From assembly GCA_019347795.1 (NCBI GenBank), contig JAHWKS010000259.1, positions 1 through 7,249 on the forward strand: a stretch of 7,249 nt of DNA, written 5' to 3'. Positions 1 to 6,652 of this stretch are shown here, piece by piece. Source of the stretch: Planctomycetota bacterium. GTDB lineage: Bacteria > Planctomycetota > Planctomycetia > Pirellulales > Pirellulaceae. Both the position numbers and the translations under genes were made by a program. Position 1 is the stretch's first letter. Each line of letters begins with the position of its first letter. The notes below the pieces were generated by a model, which did not search any database, had not been told where the DNA came from, and was given only the letters and a program-made list of their open reading frames with translations.

Positions 1-1
1 C

Positions 2-241
2 TATTTGTGGTTGACACGCGGTAAGCCTGATGAATGGCCAATTGTGTGCCGCCCTAACGAGTTTCAAAACTGGGAAGGGCCTCTCGACCATTCGATAACT
101 AAGTTCCTGGTGTTATTGGTTACAAATACGCTTCATATCAGGTACGAGAGCTTTTGGGGAAATCAGTTTTCAAAGAACGACTACAGCTTTGAGCCGCATG
201 AACCGCCCAAGCCTCGGAAGAGCAGGAGTCGGAAGAACTGA
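2..241 (+). CDS. SMI1/KNR4 (SUKH)-like protein, C-terminal part only
   Basis: This reading frame is already open at the window edge and ends at TGA 239-241, so the gene starts outside the window. The visible 79 or so residues begin with YLWLTRGKPDEWPIV and continue with a segment reading HSITKFLVLLV. An aromatic-rich GKPDEWPIV strand followed by an S-(L/I)-T-x-FL helix resembles the C-terminal half of SMI1/KNR4 (SUKH) proteins. That family includes many bacterial immunity proteins against secreted or contact-dependent toxins. The tail is basic (PKPRKSRSRKN) and probably disordered. A hand count over bases 1-180 gives about 45 percent G+C, clearly below the rest of the window, which suggests acquired DNA. 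The TTG at 5-7 is an internal codon of the longer frame and is probably not the start. The family call is from pattern memory; no toxin gene is visible to confirm an immunity role. Confidence 0.55.
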   Translation, partial: YLWLTRGKPDEWPIVCRPNEFQNWEGPLDHSITKFLVLLVTNTLHIRYESFWGNQFSKNDYSFEPHEPPKPRKSRSRKN

Positions 242-273
242 CGAATCAAAGGCGTGACGGTTCTCCTCTATCC

Positions 274-298
274 CACAACAGGCGAGCCGTCTGTTCTA
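274..298. repeat. 25-bp dispersed palindromic repeat, copy 1
   Basis: An AACAGGCG arm (277-284) and a CGTCTGTT arm (288-295) flank the loop AGC. The stem has 8 pairs, one of them a G-T wobble at 282/290. The 25-base unit recurs in inverted orientation at 4941-4965 with one mismatch, at base 290. It lies 33 bases after the SUKH-like stop and 38 bases before the far end of hicB, so it sits between convergent genes. It has no adjoining T-tract. It could be a REP-like element, an mRNA 3'-end stabiliser or a weak bidirectional terminator. Confidence 0.75.
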
Positions 299-335
299 CA
301 TTCCCGCCTTAGCGCGTGGGCGTCTTCGTCGGCGT

Positions 336-575
336 TCAGGCGACGTCCTGGATTGTATTGGCGAAGTCGCGCCCGGATGTGGGCGGGGGGAGCGGCTTGC
401 CATCCTGGCGATACAAGTCGATGGTTTCCTCGACGATTTGGCAAAGCTCCTGAAATACTTGCTGCTCGTCGTCGCCATGACAACCGCCATAGAGCAGTCC
501 TGGAGCGCTGCCGACGTAGCAGCCATCCTCATCCGACCACTCGACAACTTTTACGTACCGGGCGCTGTCCTTCAC
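336..575 (-). CDS. hicB: HicB-like antitoxin
   Basis: This 79-residue protein is the antitoxin partner of the adjacent HicA toxin. The N-terminal fold shows the HicB signature: a strand ending in VKVVEW, then the turn DEDGCYVGSAPGL (about residues 15-27). A helix with the acidic and glutamine-rich stretch DDEQQVFQELCQIVEETIDLY follows, and then DGKPLPPP. It is a short HicB: nothing like a C-terminal ribbon-helix-helix or HTH DNA-binding domain follows the partial RNase H-like domain, so autorepression by this protein alone is not evident. The start is GTG (573-575), overlapping the hicA stop as GTGA. A good Shine-Dalgarno sequence, TGAGGAG, lies inside hicA at 584-590 with an 8-base spacer. 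The overlap implies translational coupling. In the family, HicB binds and blocks HicA, and the pair usually forms a complex that acts on its own promoter. Confidence 0.8.
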   Translation of the reverse strand: MKDSARYVKVVEWSDEDGCYVGSAPGLLYGGCHGDDEQQVFQELCQIVEETIDLYRQDGKPLPPPTSGRDFANTIQDVA

Positions 576-796
576 GTCTTCGACTCCTCAATCGCGCGTT
601 TGACGGCTCGTTCTTGGTATTGTCTCGCATCGTCGCCCGGTTTTCCAGCCAAGGTTACCGGCTTTGCGACGCGCGGGTGCACAAAGTTGCGATGGCTCCC
701 CTTCCCGCCGCGATTGGTGAATCCGGCTGACTCGAGGTCTTGAATAAGCTCTCGGATTTTTCGCGGCATTGGGAGGTTCAACGAGACCTGCGACAT
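572..796 (-). CDS. hicA: HicA-like mRNA interferase toxin
   Basis: This 74-residue type II toxin belongs to a family that cleaves mRNA using a dsRBD-like fold. The signature is clear: PRKIRELIQDLESAGF (about residues 11-26), then GGKGSHRNFVHP (residues 30-41), where H35 of the GSH motif corresponds to the catalytic histidine of HicA proteins. The tail, with PVTLAGKPGDD and a final helix, also fits the family. The ATG at 794-796 is preceded by GGCGGAA, a modest ribosome site. A second in-frame ATG at 767-769 would start the protein at MPRKIREL, which is closer to the usual HicA N-terminus but has no purine-rich site before it, so the start is uncertain. The order toxin then antitoxin is the common hicAB layout. 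The catalytic residue and frame are intact, so the toxin is probably active. Confidence 0.85.
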   Translation of the reverse strand: MSQVSLNLPMPRKIRELIQDLESAGFTNRGGKGSHRNFVHPRVAKPVTLAGKPGDDARQYQERAVKRAIEESKT

Positions 797-909
797 TTCC
801 GCCGAATGCTACTTCCTCGTCACCGCTCCGGAAGGCTGGCGCCTCAGGTTGGTCCTTGTCCGACAGCAGGGGCGATTCGCGTGACGGCTCGTGTTGGATT
901 CTCACGAAT

Positions 910-935
910 CGGGGACCCCCTATTCTACGTCCCCG
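910..935. repeat. Inverted repeat spanning the stop codon of the metallohydrolase gene
   Basis: CGGGGAC (910-916) and GTCCCCG (929-935) form a perfect 7-bp stem around a 12-base loop that contains the minus-strand TAG stop (925-927). There is no T-run after it in the minus direction, so it is not a textbook intrinsic terminator. It might attenuate read-through from the metallohydrolase gene into hicAB, which lies downstream on the same strand about 130 bp away. The stretch 797-924 otherwise shows no gene. Confidence 0.4.
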
Positions 936-3021
936 CCCTTGCGATTTGATTTCGCCGCCAAGCCTCAAGGTATTCGCGAAAGCCCGACCGCGTTTCGGGA
1001 TTTGCGCGGGATAACGCCGCTTGATACACTTCGGACAGCAGCGATCCGTGCGCGGACTGCCAGAGGTGAGCCGCTTGCGCCGCGACCGCGCGGTCGTAGC
1101 CGGCCAGGCTTTCGAGCAACGCGTCGAAATCGTAGCCGGCTTTCAGCACCATTCGCTCCGCGTAGTCGAAGGCGGGTGTCGGCCGTCCGTCGTGATCGGC
1201 GTCGATCCACACGGCGCCGCTGCAACCGATTACCTGCGGGGTCCAGTCGGGCGACGTCGGTTGATACGGCTTCGCGGCCTTCCAGTACAGTCCCTCAATG
1301 CCCGGCCCCGTGGCGATCGCCGTCAGGAACACATCGTGCGACGGGCGAGGAATCCGCCACTCCCCGCGCCACTTCACGCCAGCGGGCAAGCCGCGAGCCG
1401 CCTCAGGATCGATCGTCTCCTCGCGGATCGCGTTCCCATTGGCATATAGCACCACCTTCGAGGCATCGACCCAATGCGGCGCCAGCACGCGAGCGGCGAC
1501 GGTCACCTCGTCCGCGGGCGCCGGGGAGATCTCACCCGAACTGTATTTGCCATCGACGGCGATCTCGCACAACAGGCCGTAACTCACCATCACACGACCT
1601 TCGAGGAAGTTGTGGACCGCCTGCTCCACGTCGATGGCGCCGGGGTCGCGGTCGTCGCAGCGGATGTAGGTGCGTCCCTGACCGACGAAGTGCCGGGCCA
1701 CGTCGTGCGAATCGCTGCTCCCCACCGGCGTGACCCGCCGGCTGCGGTTCAACAGCGCCATCCAGTCGTGAAAAAGCCGCAGCGGGTCGGTCTGCGTGGC
1801 GCCGGAGTTCACAACCTCCATCGCGTTGAAATGCATCGCCCAGCCGTCCAGGTTCTCCCCCACCGCGTCGTTGAAGAGCGACGGGCCGAACGGCCGCACG
1901 CCGCTGTGCAGGTCGCGGGCATGGTTGAGGATGGCGACCTTCACTCGCGGAGTCGCGTAGATGCTGTCGAGAATCTCGCTCCACTCGGTGAGCGTGTGGT
2001 CCGGCTTCGGTCCTCCGGCGATCGCGGGAAACACGTTGAAGTGCCCGACCTTCGTCGTCACCTCGTTGCCGACCACCGGCGTGAAGCGCTGCCGCACGTC
2101 CGCCTCGCGTGCGAACGGCTCGTGGTCGATCTGCACGTTATGGTCCGTGGCGATCGGCAGCTCGATCCCTTCAGCCGCGAGCGTGACCATTCGCTCCTCG
2201 ACCGTCGCGTCGCCATGGCCGGAGTGCGTGAGCGTGTGGACGTGGGTGTCGCACGCGGCATAGCCCTCGGTGGGAACTTCGCGGCGGATCGCCAGCCGGA
2301 CTCGCTCCGATTGACCGGCGGCCAACGCGACTTCCGCCGACGACAACGAGTACTCGAAGCCACGCCCCGCGAACAGCGCATAGGCTCCCGCCGGAACGCC
2401 GACTCGCGCCTGGCCGGTGGACGTGAAAACGACGCCGGGTCGAACTGCGAGATGCGCATTCGATTCCGCGCCGACGCTTTGCAGCGCGCCGTCGGCCGTG
2501 ATGATCGTGATGCGGCCCGGGAGCGGCTCGCCTGAATCAGCGTCGATCACCTCCAATTCCAGGGTCGCCTCATTCAGCACTTCATCTCGCGGCCGTCGAT
2601 GCAGCACGATCTGGCCGATCCGCACGTCGTCGGGCGCGGCGGCGCCGCGGGCGCCGTGCTCGATGACGAGCGTGTTCTCGCCGTCGCGCACCGCGCCCGG
2701 CGGGACGGGAAAGTAGACAACCATGTCGTTTTCATCCCGCGCCAGGTTGTCAAGCTTCTTACCGTTGAGCGACACCGGCCAGCTTTGCTTGACATCCTGC
2801 TGGCGGACCTGGAGCGTCCACTCCTGGTCGTTCGCCGCGCCGGAGAATGTCGCCTCGATGCGATTCGCGTCCGGCGTCTCGGGAAACTCACTCCACTCCC
2901 GCGGCCCCTCGATCCGCACATGCCGCAACTCCGGCGCCAGCACCACAGCGGAATCCTCCGCGGACGCAAACGACGTGAAGCAAAGAATCATCGTGCCGAG
3001 AAAGAGCGTTATAAGTGGCAT
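925..3021 (-). CDS. Secreted CehA/McbA-family (PHP-like) metallohydrolase
   Basis: The protein is 698 residues from the chosen ATG (3019-3021). The frame stays open to 3114, but only the inner start gives a signal peptide: MPLITLFLGTMILCFTSFASA, with an ASA cleavage site after residue 21 and no twin arginine, so Sec export is expected. AGAGAG precedes this ATG. A beta-rich N-terminal region covers about residues 22-250. The PHP-like metal site then appears in order: DTHVHT (H260, H262), HGDATVEE (about 269), ATDHN (D293, H294), GNEVTT (E320), LNH (H367) and GSSDSHD (D437, H439). The full ligand set looks intact. A beta-sandwich-like C-terminal part with GAVWIDADHDGRP (about 602-614) and a helical tail follows. 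CehA and McbA hydrolyse carbamate or amide bonds, but the family is broad and the substrate here is unknown. The gene is transcribed alone, divergently from the glycosyltransferase-like gene. Confidence 0.82.
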   Translation of the reverse strand: MPLITLFLGTMILCFTSFASAEDSAVVLAPELRHVRIEGPREWSEFPETPDANRIEATFSGAANDQEWTLQVRQQDVKQSWPVSLNGKKLDNLARDENDMVVYFPVPPGAVRDGENTLVIEHGARGAAAPDDVRIGQIVLHRRPRDEVLNEATLELEVIDADSGEPLPGRITIITADGALQSVGAESNAHLAVRPGVVFTSTGQARVGVPAGAYALFAGRGFEYSLSSAEVALAAGQSERVRLAIRREVPTEGYAACDTHVHTLTHSGHGDATVEERMVTLAAEGIELPIATDHNVQIDHEPFAREADVRQRFTPVVGNEVTTKVGHFNVFPAIAGGPKPDHTLTEWSEILDSIYATPRVKVAILNHARDLHSGVRPFGPSLFNDAVGENLDGWAMHFNAMEVVNSGATQTDPLRLFHDWMALLNRSRRVTPVGSSDSHDVARHFVGQGRTYIRCDDRDPGAIDVEQAVHNFLEGRVMVSYGLLCEIAVDGKYSSGEISPAPADEVTVAARVLAPHWVDASKVVLYANGNAIREETIDPEAARGLPAGVKWRGEWRIPRPSHDVFLTAIATGPGIEGLYWKAAKPYQPTSPDWTPQVIGCSGAVWIDADHDGRPTPAFDYAERMVLKAGYDFDALLESLAGYDRAVAAQAAHLWQSAHGSLLSEVYQAALSRANPETRSGFREYLEAWRRNQIARAGT

Positions 3022-3312
3022 GGCATCTCTCTGTTCGAGGGTTCCGAGGGACAACCCGATTGTCGGCGGTCGCGACGCGCGGGTCAATCTGCACGTTCTC
3101 CTCGCCTCGCTCAACCCGCGGGAATCGAGAATTCCGACCGATCGGACTTCGCGGCGTCGCCGGTGAAACCGGCGCCCGTCCGTCGCCGCTATCGTCCCCG
3201 CTCATTGCGAGCCGATGAAGAGATCACCCCGCGGACGGATTCGGCCGGCAGTTCCGCGCGTCGCCCCAGGAAGGAAGGAGGCGTCGTCGCCAAGATCGCA
3301 GAGGGGCTCGCT
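3022..3312. other. Divergent intergenic region with small palindromes
   Basis: These 291 bases separate the metallohydrolase start (minus) from the glycosyltransferase-like start (plus) and must hold the promoters of both. No convincing -35/-10 pair was found on either strand. Between 3121 and 3173 there are three small dyads: GGAAT/ATTCC (3121-3125 and 3131-3135), CCGATCGG (3138-3145) and GCCGGT-GAA-ACCGGC (3159-3173). They could be operator-like, but short dyads are common in GC-rich DNA. A very strong Shine-Dalgarno-like AAGGAGG lies at 3275-3281, but no ATG, GTG or TTG follows at a useful distance. Confidence 0.4.
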
Positions 3313-3939
3313 TTGGTTCAGCTACTGAGTATTGTTCTCCCCGTCCATAACGTTCAACCCACGCTGGCCCGGCAATTGGCCGAGTTGCTCGACGTGCTGG
3401 CCGACCTGACGACGCGGTTCGAGGTGGTGCTGGTCGATGACGGTTCGACCGATCACACCGAGGAAACCGCCCTGGAGCTGGCGGTGCGGTATCCGCAGCT
3501 TCGCGTCGTTCGCATCCCGCAGCGGAGCGGCGCGGCGGCCGCCGTCGAGCGCGGGCTGGAGGCGGCCGAAGGGGACGTGGCGATGGTGATCGACGGCCGC
3601 GCGCCGCTGCGTCCCGGCGACCTCCGCCGTCTCTGGGAAATGCGGAACGAAGAAGAGCTGATCTCCGCCCGGGCCGCCACACCTCCCCACATCGAGCCGC
3701 GACTGATGAAGCAGCTTTCCTCCTGGGGCGCGGCAGTCAAGCGGCTCGCCGAAGAGCACGATCGCACCGGCGGCGTGCAGATGATCCGCCGCGGGGCGGT
3801 GCGCGAATTGGCGCAGAGCGAGGCCGCCGACGTGTCGGTGTCCGACATTCGCCGCACCGACCGCATCCGCCGCCGCACCTCCCACACCCGCGGCCCGACC
3901 TTCCTCGCGCACCTCAAGGAGCTGACGCTGGGCGAGTGA
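3313..3939 (+). CDS. Short GT2-type glycosyltransferase-like protein, DxD motif degenerate
   Basis: The protein has 208 residues if it starts at TTG 3313, which is preceded by GAGGGG (3301-3306) at a 6-base spacing. This start gives MVQLLSIVLPVHN, the usual beginning of family 2 glycosyltransferases. The nucleotide-binding half is recognisable: strand SIVLPVHN (residues 6-13), EVVLVDDGSTD (37-47, with the DDGS motif) and a helix-strand ending in GDVAMVIDGRAPL (87-99). Normally the last segment carries D-x-D, the metal and sugar-nucleotide ligand. Here it reads D94-G-R, so the second aspartate is lost. The C-terminal half (about 110-208) is short and basic (DIRRTDRIRRR) and shows no membrane segment. 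It may be a catalytically weak or non-enzymatic relative. Upstream codons are open back to 2599, but that stretch lies antisense to the metallohydrolase gene. There is no close partner gene; a probable promoter for the next gene follows. Confidence 0.7.
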   Translation: MVQLLSIVLPVHNVQPTLARQLAELLDVLADLTTRFEVVLVDDGSTDHTEETALELAVRYPQLRVVRIPQRSGAAAAVERGLEAAEGDVAMVIDGRAPLRPGDLRRLWEMRNEEELISARAATPPHIEPRLMKQLSSWGAAVKRLAEEHDRTGGVQMIRRGAVRELAQSEAADVSVSDIRRTDRIRRRTSHTRGPTFLAHLKELTLGE

Positions 3940-3967
3940 TCGCCCCGGTTCGCGCGGCAAGCGGGTT

Positions 3968-3976
3968 TGTTAGAAT
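3968..3976 (+). promoter_or_regulatory. Extended -10 promoter for the dehydrogenase gene
   Basis: TGT-TAGAAT is an extended -10 element (TGn followed by a 5-of-6 match to TATAAT). It lies 42 bases before the ATG and 28 bases after the glycosyltransferase-like stop. The -35 region is poor (TTCGCG at 3949-3954), which fits dependence on the extended -10. The same TAGAAT hexamer occurs in the stronger tatA promoter at 6495-6500. Confidence 0.55.
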
Positions 3977-4018
3977 CGCGGGCATTCTGACACTCCCCTT
4001 TCGACCGCGCAGATCATC

Positions 4019-4927
<909 letters not shown>

Positions 4928-4940
4928 ATCCGGCGCCCCA

Positions 4941-4965
4941 TAGAACAGGCGGCTCGCCTGTTGTG
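4941..4965. repeat. 25-bp dispersed palindromic repeat, copy 2 (inverted)
   Basis: AACAGGCG (4944-4951), loop GCT, CGCCTGTT (4955-4962) is a perfect 8-bp stem. Its reverse complement matches 274-298 at 24 of 25 positions, and the similarity stops abruptly at the unit ends. It begins 14 bases after the dehydrogenase stop codon. There is no T-tract. The change relative to copy 1 falls inside the stem and keeps pairing in RNA (C-G here, G-U in copy 1), which hints that the fold is maintained. Confidence 0.8.
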
Positions 4966-4989
4966 CCGAAAGCCGTTAAGAATTGTAAT
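4961..4989 (+). promoter_or_regulatory. Weak candidate promoter for the AAA ATPase gene
   Basis: TGTAAT (4984-4989) matches TATAAT at 5 of 6 bases. TTGTGC (4961-4966) lies 17 bases upstream but matches TTGACA at only 3 of 6. If real, the -35 is supplied by the edge of the palindromic repeat. The local AT-richness (4977-4991) supports a melting region. The call is tentative. Confidence 0.3.
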
Positions 4990-5041
4990 CTACCCTTGAG
5001 GTGTCGCAGTCCCTTCGCGCACTCGCCTCAAGAGGAATCTG

Positions 5042-6370
5042 ATGCCTTTGACCGATTCGGCGCCGGCGGCCGGGAGCCTGCTGGCTTCGTTGCTCTCCGA
5101 CGAAACATTCCGCCCGGCCGAGCCGGCCTCGATCGAGGAAACCGGCCTGACCGCCACGTTCGTGGAGACGCTCCTCGTCAAATTCATCCTCGCGGTCGGC
5201 TCGTCCAGCGGGCGAAAGATCGCGGAGGAAATTTGCCTGCCGTTCCGCATCCTGGAGGGACTGTTCCAGTCGCTGCGGGCCAGGCAGATCCTCGTACACA
5301 CCGGCTCGGCGCCGCTCAACGACTATTATTACACGCTCACCGATCAGGGGCGGGAGCGGGCCAAGAGCGCGATGCAGTCGTGCGCTTACACCGGCGCGGC
5401 GCCGGTTCCCCTCTCGGACTACATCGTCTCGGTGGACGCCCAGACCGTGCGGGCCGAGGCGCCGCGTCGGGAGCAGCTCGAGAAGGCGTTCAGCGACATC
5501 CACGTCGAGCCGGAGATGTTCGAGTCCCTGGGACCGGCCCTCAACTCCGGCGCCGGCCTGTTTCTCTACGGCGCCCCCGGCAACGGCAAGACGACGCTCG
5601 CCAAGCGGATGACCGCCTGCTTCGGCGAGTCGATCTGGCTTCCCCGCACGCTCTTCGACGACGGGCAGCTTATCAAGCTCTTCGACGCCGCGTTCCACGA
5701 GCCGGTCGAGGAAGAGGAGAGCACCCTTCTCAAGGCGGCCGACTACGACCGCCGCTGGGTCAAGATCGTCCGGCCCACCGTGGTGGTCGGCGGCGAGTTG
5801 ACGATGGACGCCCTGGAGATCAAGCACGACTCGCACAGCAACATCAGCGAGGCGCCGATCCAGCTCAAGAGCAACTGCGGCTGCCTGTTGATCGACGACT
5901 TCGGCCGGCAGCGGGTGGAGCCGCAGGAGCTCTTAAACCGCTGGATCGTTCCGCTGGAGAACAAGGTCGATTACCTGACGCTGGCGAACGGGAAAAAGAT
6001 CCAGGTCCCCTTCGAGCAGCTCATCATCTTCTCGACGAACCTGGAGCCGTCGGACCTGACCGACGACGCCTTCCTCCGCCGCATTCCGTACAAGATCGAG
6101 GTGGCCGATCCCAGCGAGGAGGAGTTCCAACTGCTGTTCTCGATCTTCGCCCGCTCCTTCGGCTGCCCTTACGAGCCGTCGGCGGTGGACCATCTAATCA
6201 ACAAGCACTACCGCCCCAGCGGCCGTCCGATGCGCCGCTGCCAGCCCCGCGATCTCCTTCAGCAAATCCGCAACTACTGCGTCTACAACGACCTCCCCAT
6301 CGAGATGCGCCCCGACTATTTCGACCGCGTGGTGAAGAGCTACTTTACGGTGGTGGCGGGGAAGAATTGA
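5042..6370 (+). CDS. AAA ATPase with N-terminal winged-helix domain
   Basis: This 442-residue protein has an ATG preceded by AGAGGAA at 5031-5037. Residues about 33-108 look like a winged helix (ETGLTATFVETLLVKFIL, then REKIAEE-like GRKIAEEICLP, and YYYTLTDQGRERA as the wing). The AAA core has Walker A GAPGNGKTT (177-185), Walker B CLLIDDFG (281-288, D285 and D286, with Asp where AAA+ proteins usually have Glu), sensor-1 FSTN (330-333), a probable arginine finger in FLRRIPYKI (344-352) and a sensor-2-like GRPMRRCQPRDLLQQI (394-409). About 100 residues separate the Walker A lysine and Walker B, far more than usual; this insert has an acidic run EEEE and the motif VVVGGELTMDALEIK. No signal peptide or membrane segment is seen. 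The role is unknown: it could remodel a DNA-bound or secretion-related complex. It appears to be a single-gene unit ending at a strong inverted repeat. Confidence 0.82.
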   Translation: MPLTDSAPAAGSLLASLLSDETFRPAEPASIEETGLTATFVETLLVKFILAVGSSSGRKIAEEICLPFRILEGLFQSLRARQILVHTGSAPLNDYYYTLTDQGRERAKSAMQSCAYTGAAPVPLSDYIVSVDAQTVRAEAPRREQLEKAFSDIHVEPEMFESLGPALNSGAGLFLYGAPGNGKTTLAKRMTACFGESIWLPRTLFDDGQLIKLFDAAFHEPVEEEESTLLKAADYDRRWVKIVRPTVVVGGELTMDALEIKHDSHSNISEAPIQLKSNCGCLLIDDFGRQRVEPQELLNRWIVPLENKVDYLTLANGKKIQVPFEQLIIFSTNLEPSDLTDDAFLRRIPYKIEVADPSEEEFQLLFSIFARSFGCPYEPSAVDHLINKHYRPSGRPMRRCQPRDLLQQIRNYCVYNDLPIEMRPDYFDRVVKSYFTVVAGKN

Positions 6371-6372
6371 GT

Positions 6373-6439
6373 AGCCCGAAGCGTCAGCGAGGGAGAAGCG
6401 ACGGCGAAAGCAGATGTCCCCTCGCTGACGCTTCGGGCT
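6373..6439. repeat. 21-bp perfect inverted repeat, 25-base loop
   Basis: The left arm (6373-6393) begins AGCCCGAAGCGTCAGCGAG. The right arm (6419-6439) is its exact reverse complement over all 21 bases, and the match ends on both sides. It starts 2 bases after the ATPase stop. As RNA it would form a very stable hairpin with a loop at 6394-6418. It lacks a T-run, so it is a poor classical terminator, although it could still terminate or protect the transcript end. Its form resembles dispersed elements that I recall from planctomycete genomes (arms of the AGCCCGAAGCG type), possibly a MITE or REP relative. That link is from memory. Confidence 0.85.
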
Positions 6440-6472
6440 TCCAGGTTCCGCGGCCGGAACCTACCGAGCGCA

Positions 6473-6500
6473 TTGACACTCGGCCCGCTCCCGGTAGAAT
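6473..6500 (+). promoter_or_regulatory. Sigma-70-type promoter for the tatA pair
   Basis: TTGACA (6473-6478) is a perfect -35. It is followed after 16 bases by TAGAAT (6495-6500), a 5-of-6 -10. Transcription would begin near 6507, giving a leader of about 145 bases before the likely tatA start. This is the best promoter in the window, and it directly follows the inverted repeat that closes the ATPase gene. Confidence 0.75.
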
Positions 6501-6510
6501 AAGGGTGTTG

Positions 6511-6516
6511 AAGGAG
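6511..6516 (+). promoter_or_regulatory. Strong upstream ribosome-binding sequence in the tatA leader
   Basis: AAGGAG lies 7 bases before a TTG (6524-6526) that is in frame with the first tatA. Use of this TTG would add 43 residues before the normal TatA N-terminus. The added stretch is proline-rich and basic, not TatA-like. It may instead control translation of the leader, or be fortuitous. A small GC hairpin, GCCCC-GGC-GGGGC (6526-6538), covers the TTG region. Confidence 0.35.
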
Positions 6517-6652
6517 CGGCGTCTTGCCCCGGCGGGGCGCCCATCTCCGACAGGCTGGTTCTGGCGACGCCCCTCCGGGCCACAGCCCGCATTCGCCGCT
6601 TGTCACCTTCAGCGCTTCCCACCTCCCTCCCGTTTCTTTCAAGGGCGTTGCC

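Noticed and set aside
254..743. Plus-strand open frames opposite hicAB
   Set aside because: They are antisense to a toxin-antitoxin pair with clear signatures, and they lack any domain.
922..927. TAGAAT on the minus strand as a hicAB promoter
   Set aside because: The hexamer overlaps the metallohydrolase stop codon and no acceptable -35 lies 16-18 bases upstream; it is also about 125 bases from hicA.
3022..3114. Longer N-terminus for the metallohydrolase
   Set aside because: It would bury the clear signal peptide that begins at the ATG ending at 3021; the extra 31 residues are basic and unlike an export signal.
2599..3312. N-terminal extension of the glycosyltransferase-like frame
   Set aside because: Most of it is antisense to the metallohydrolase gene, it has no ribosome site at its start and no recognisable domain. 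The GT2 fold begins right after TTG 3313.
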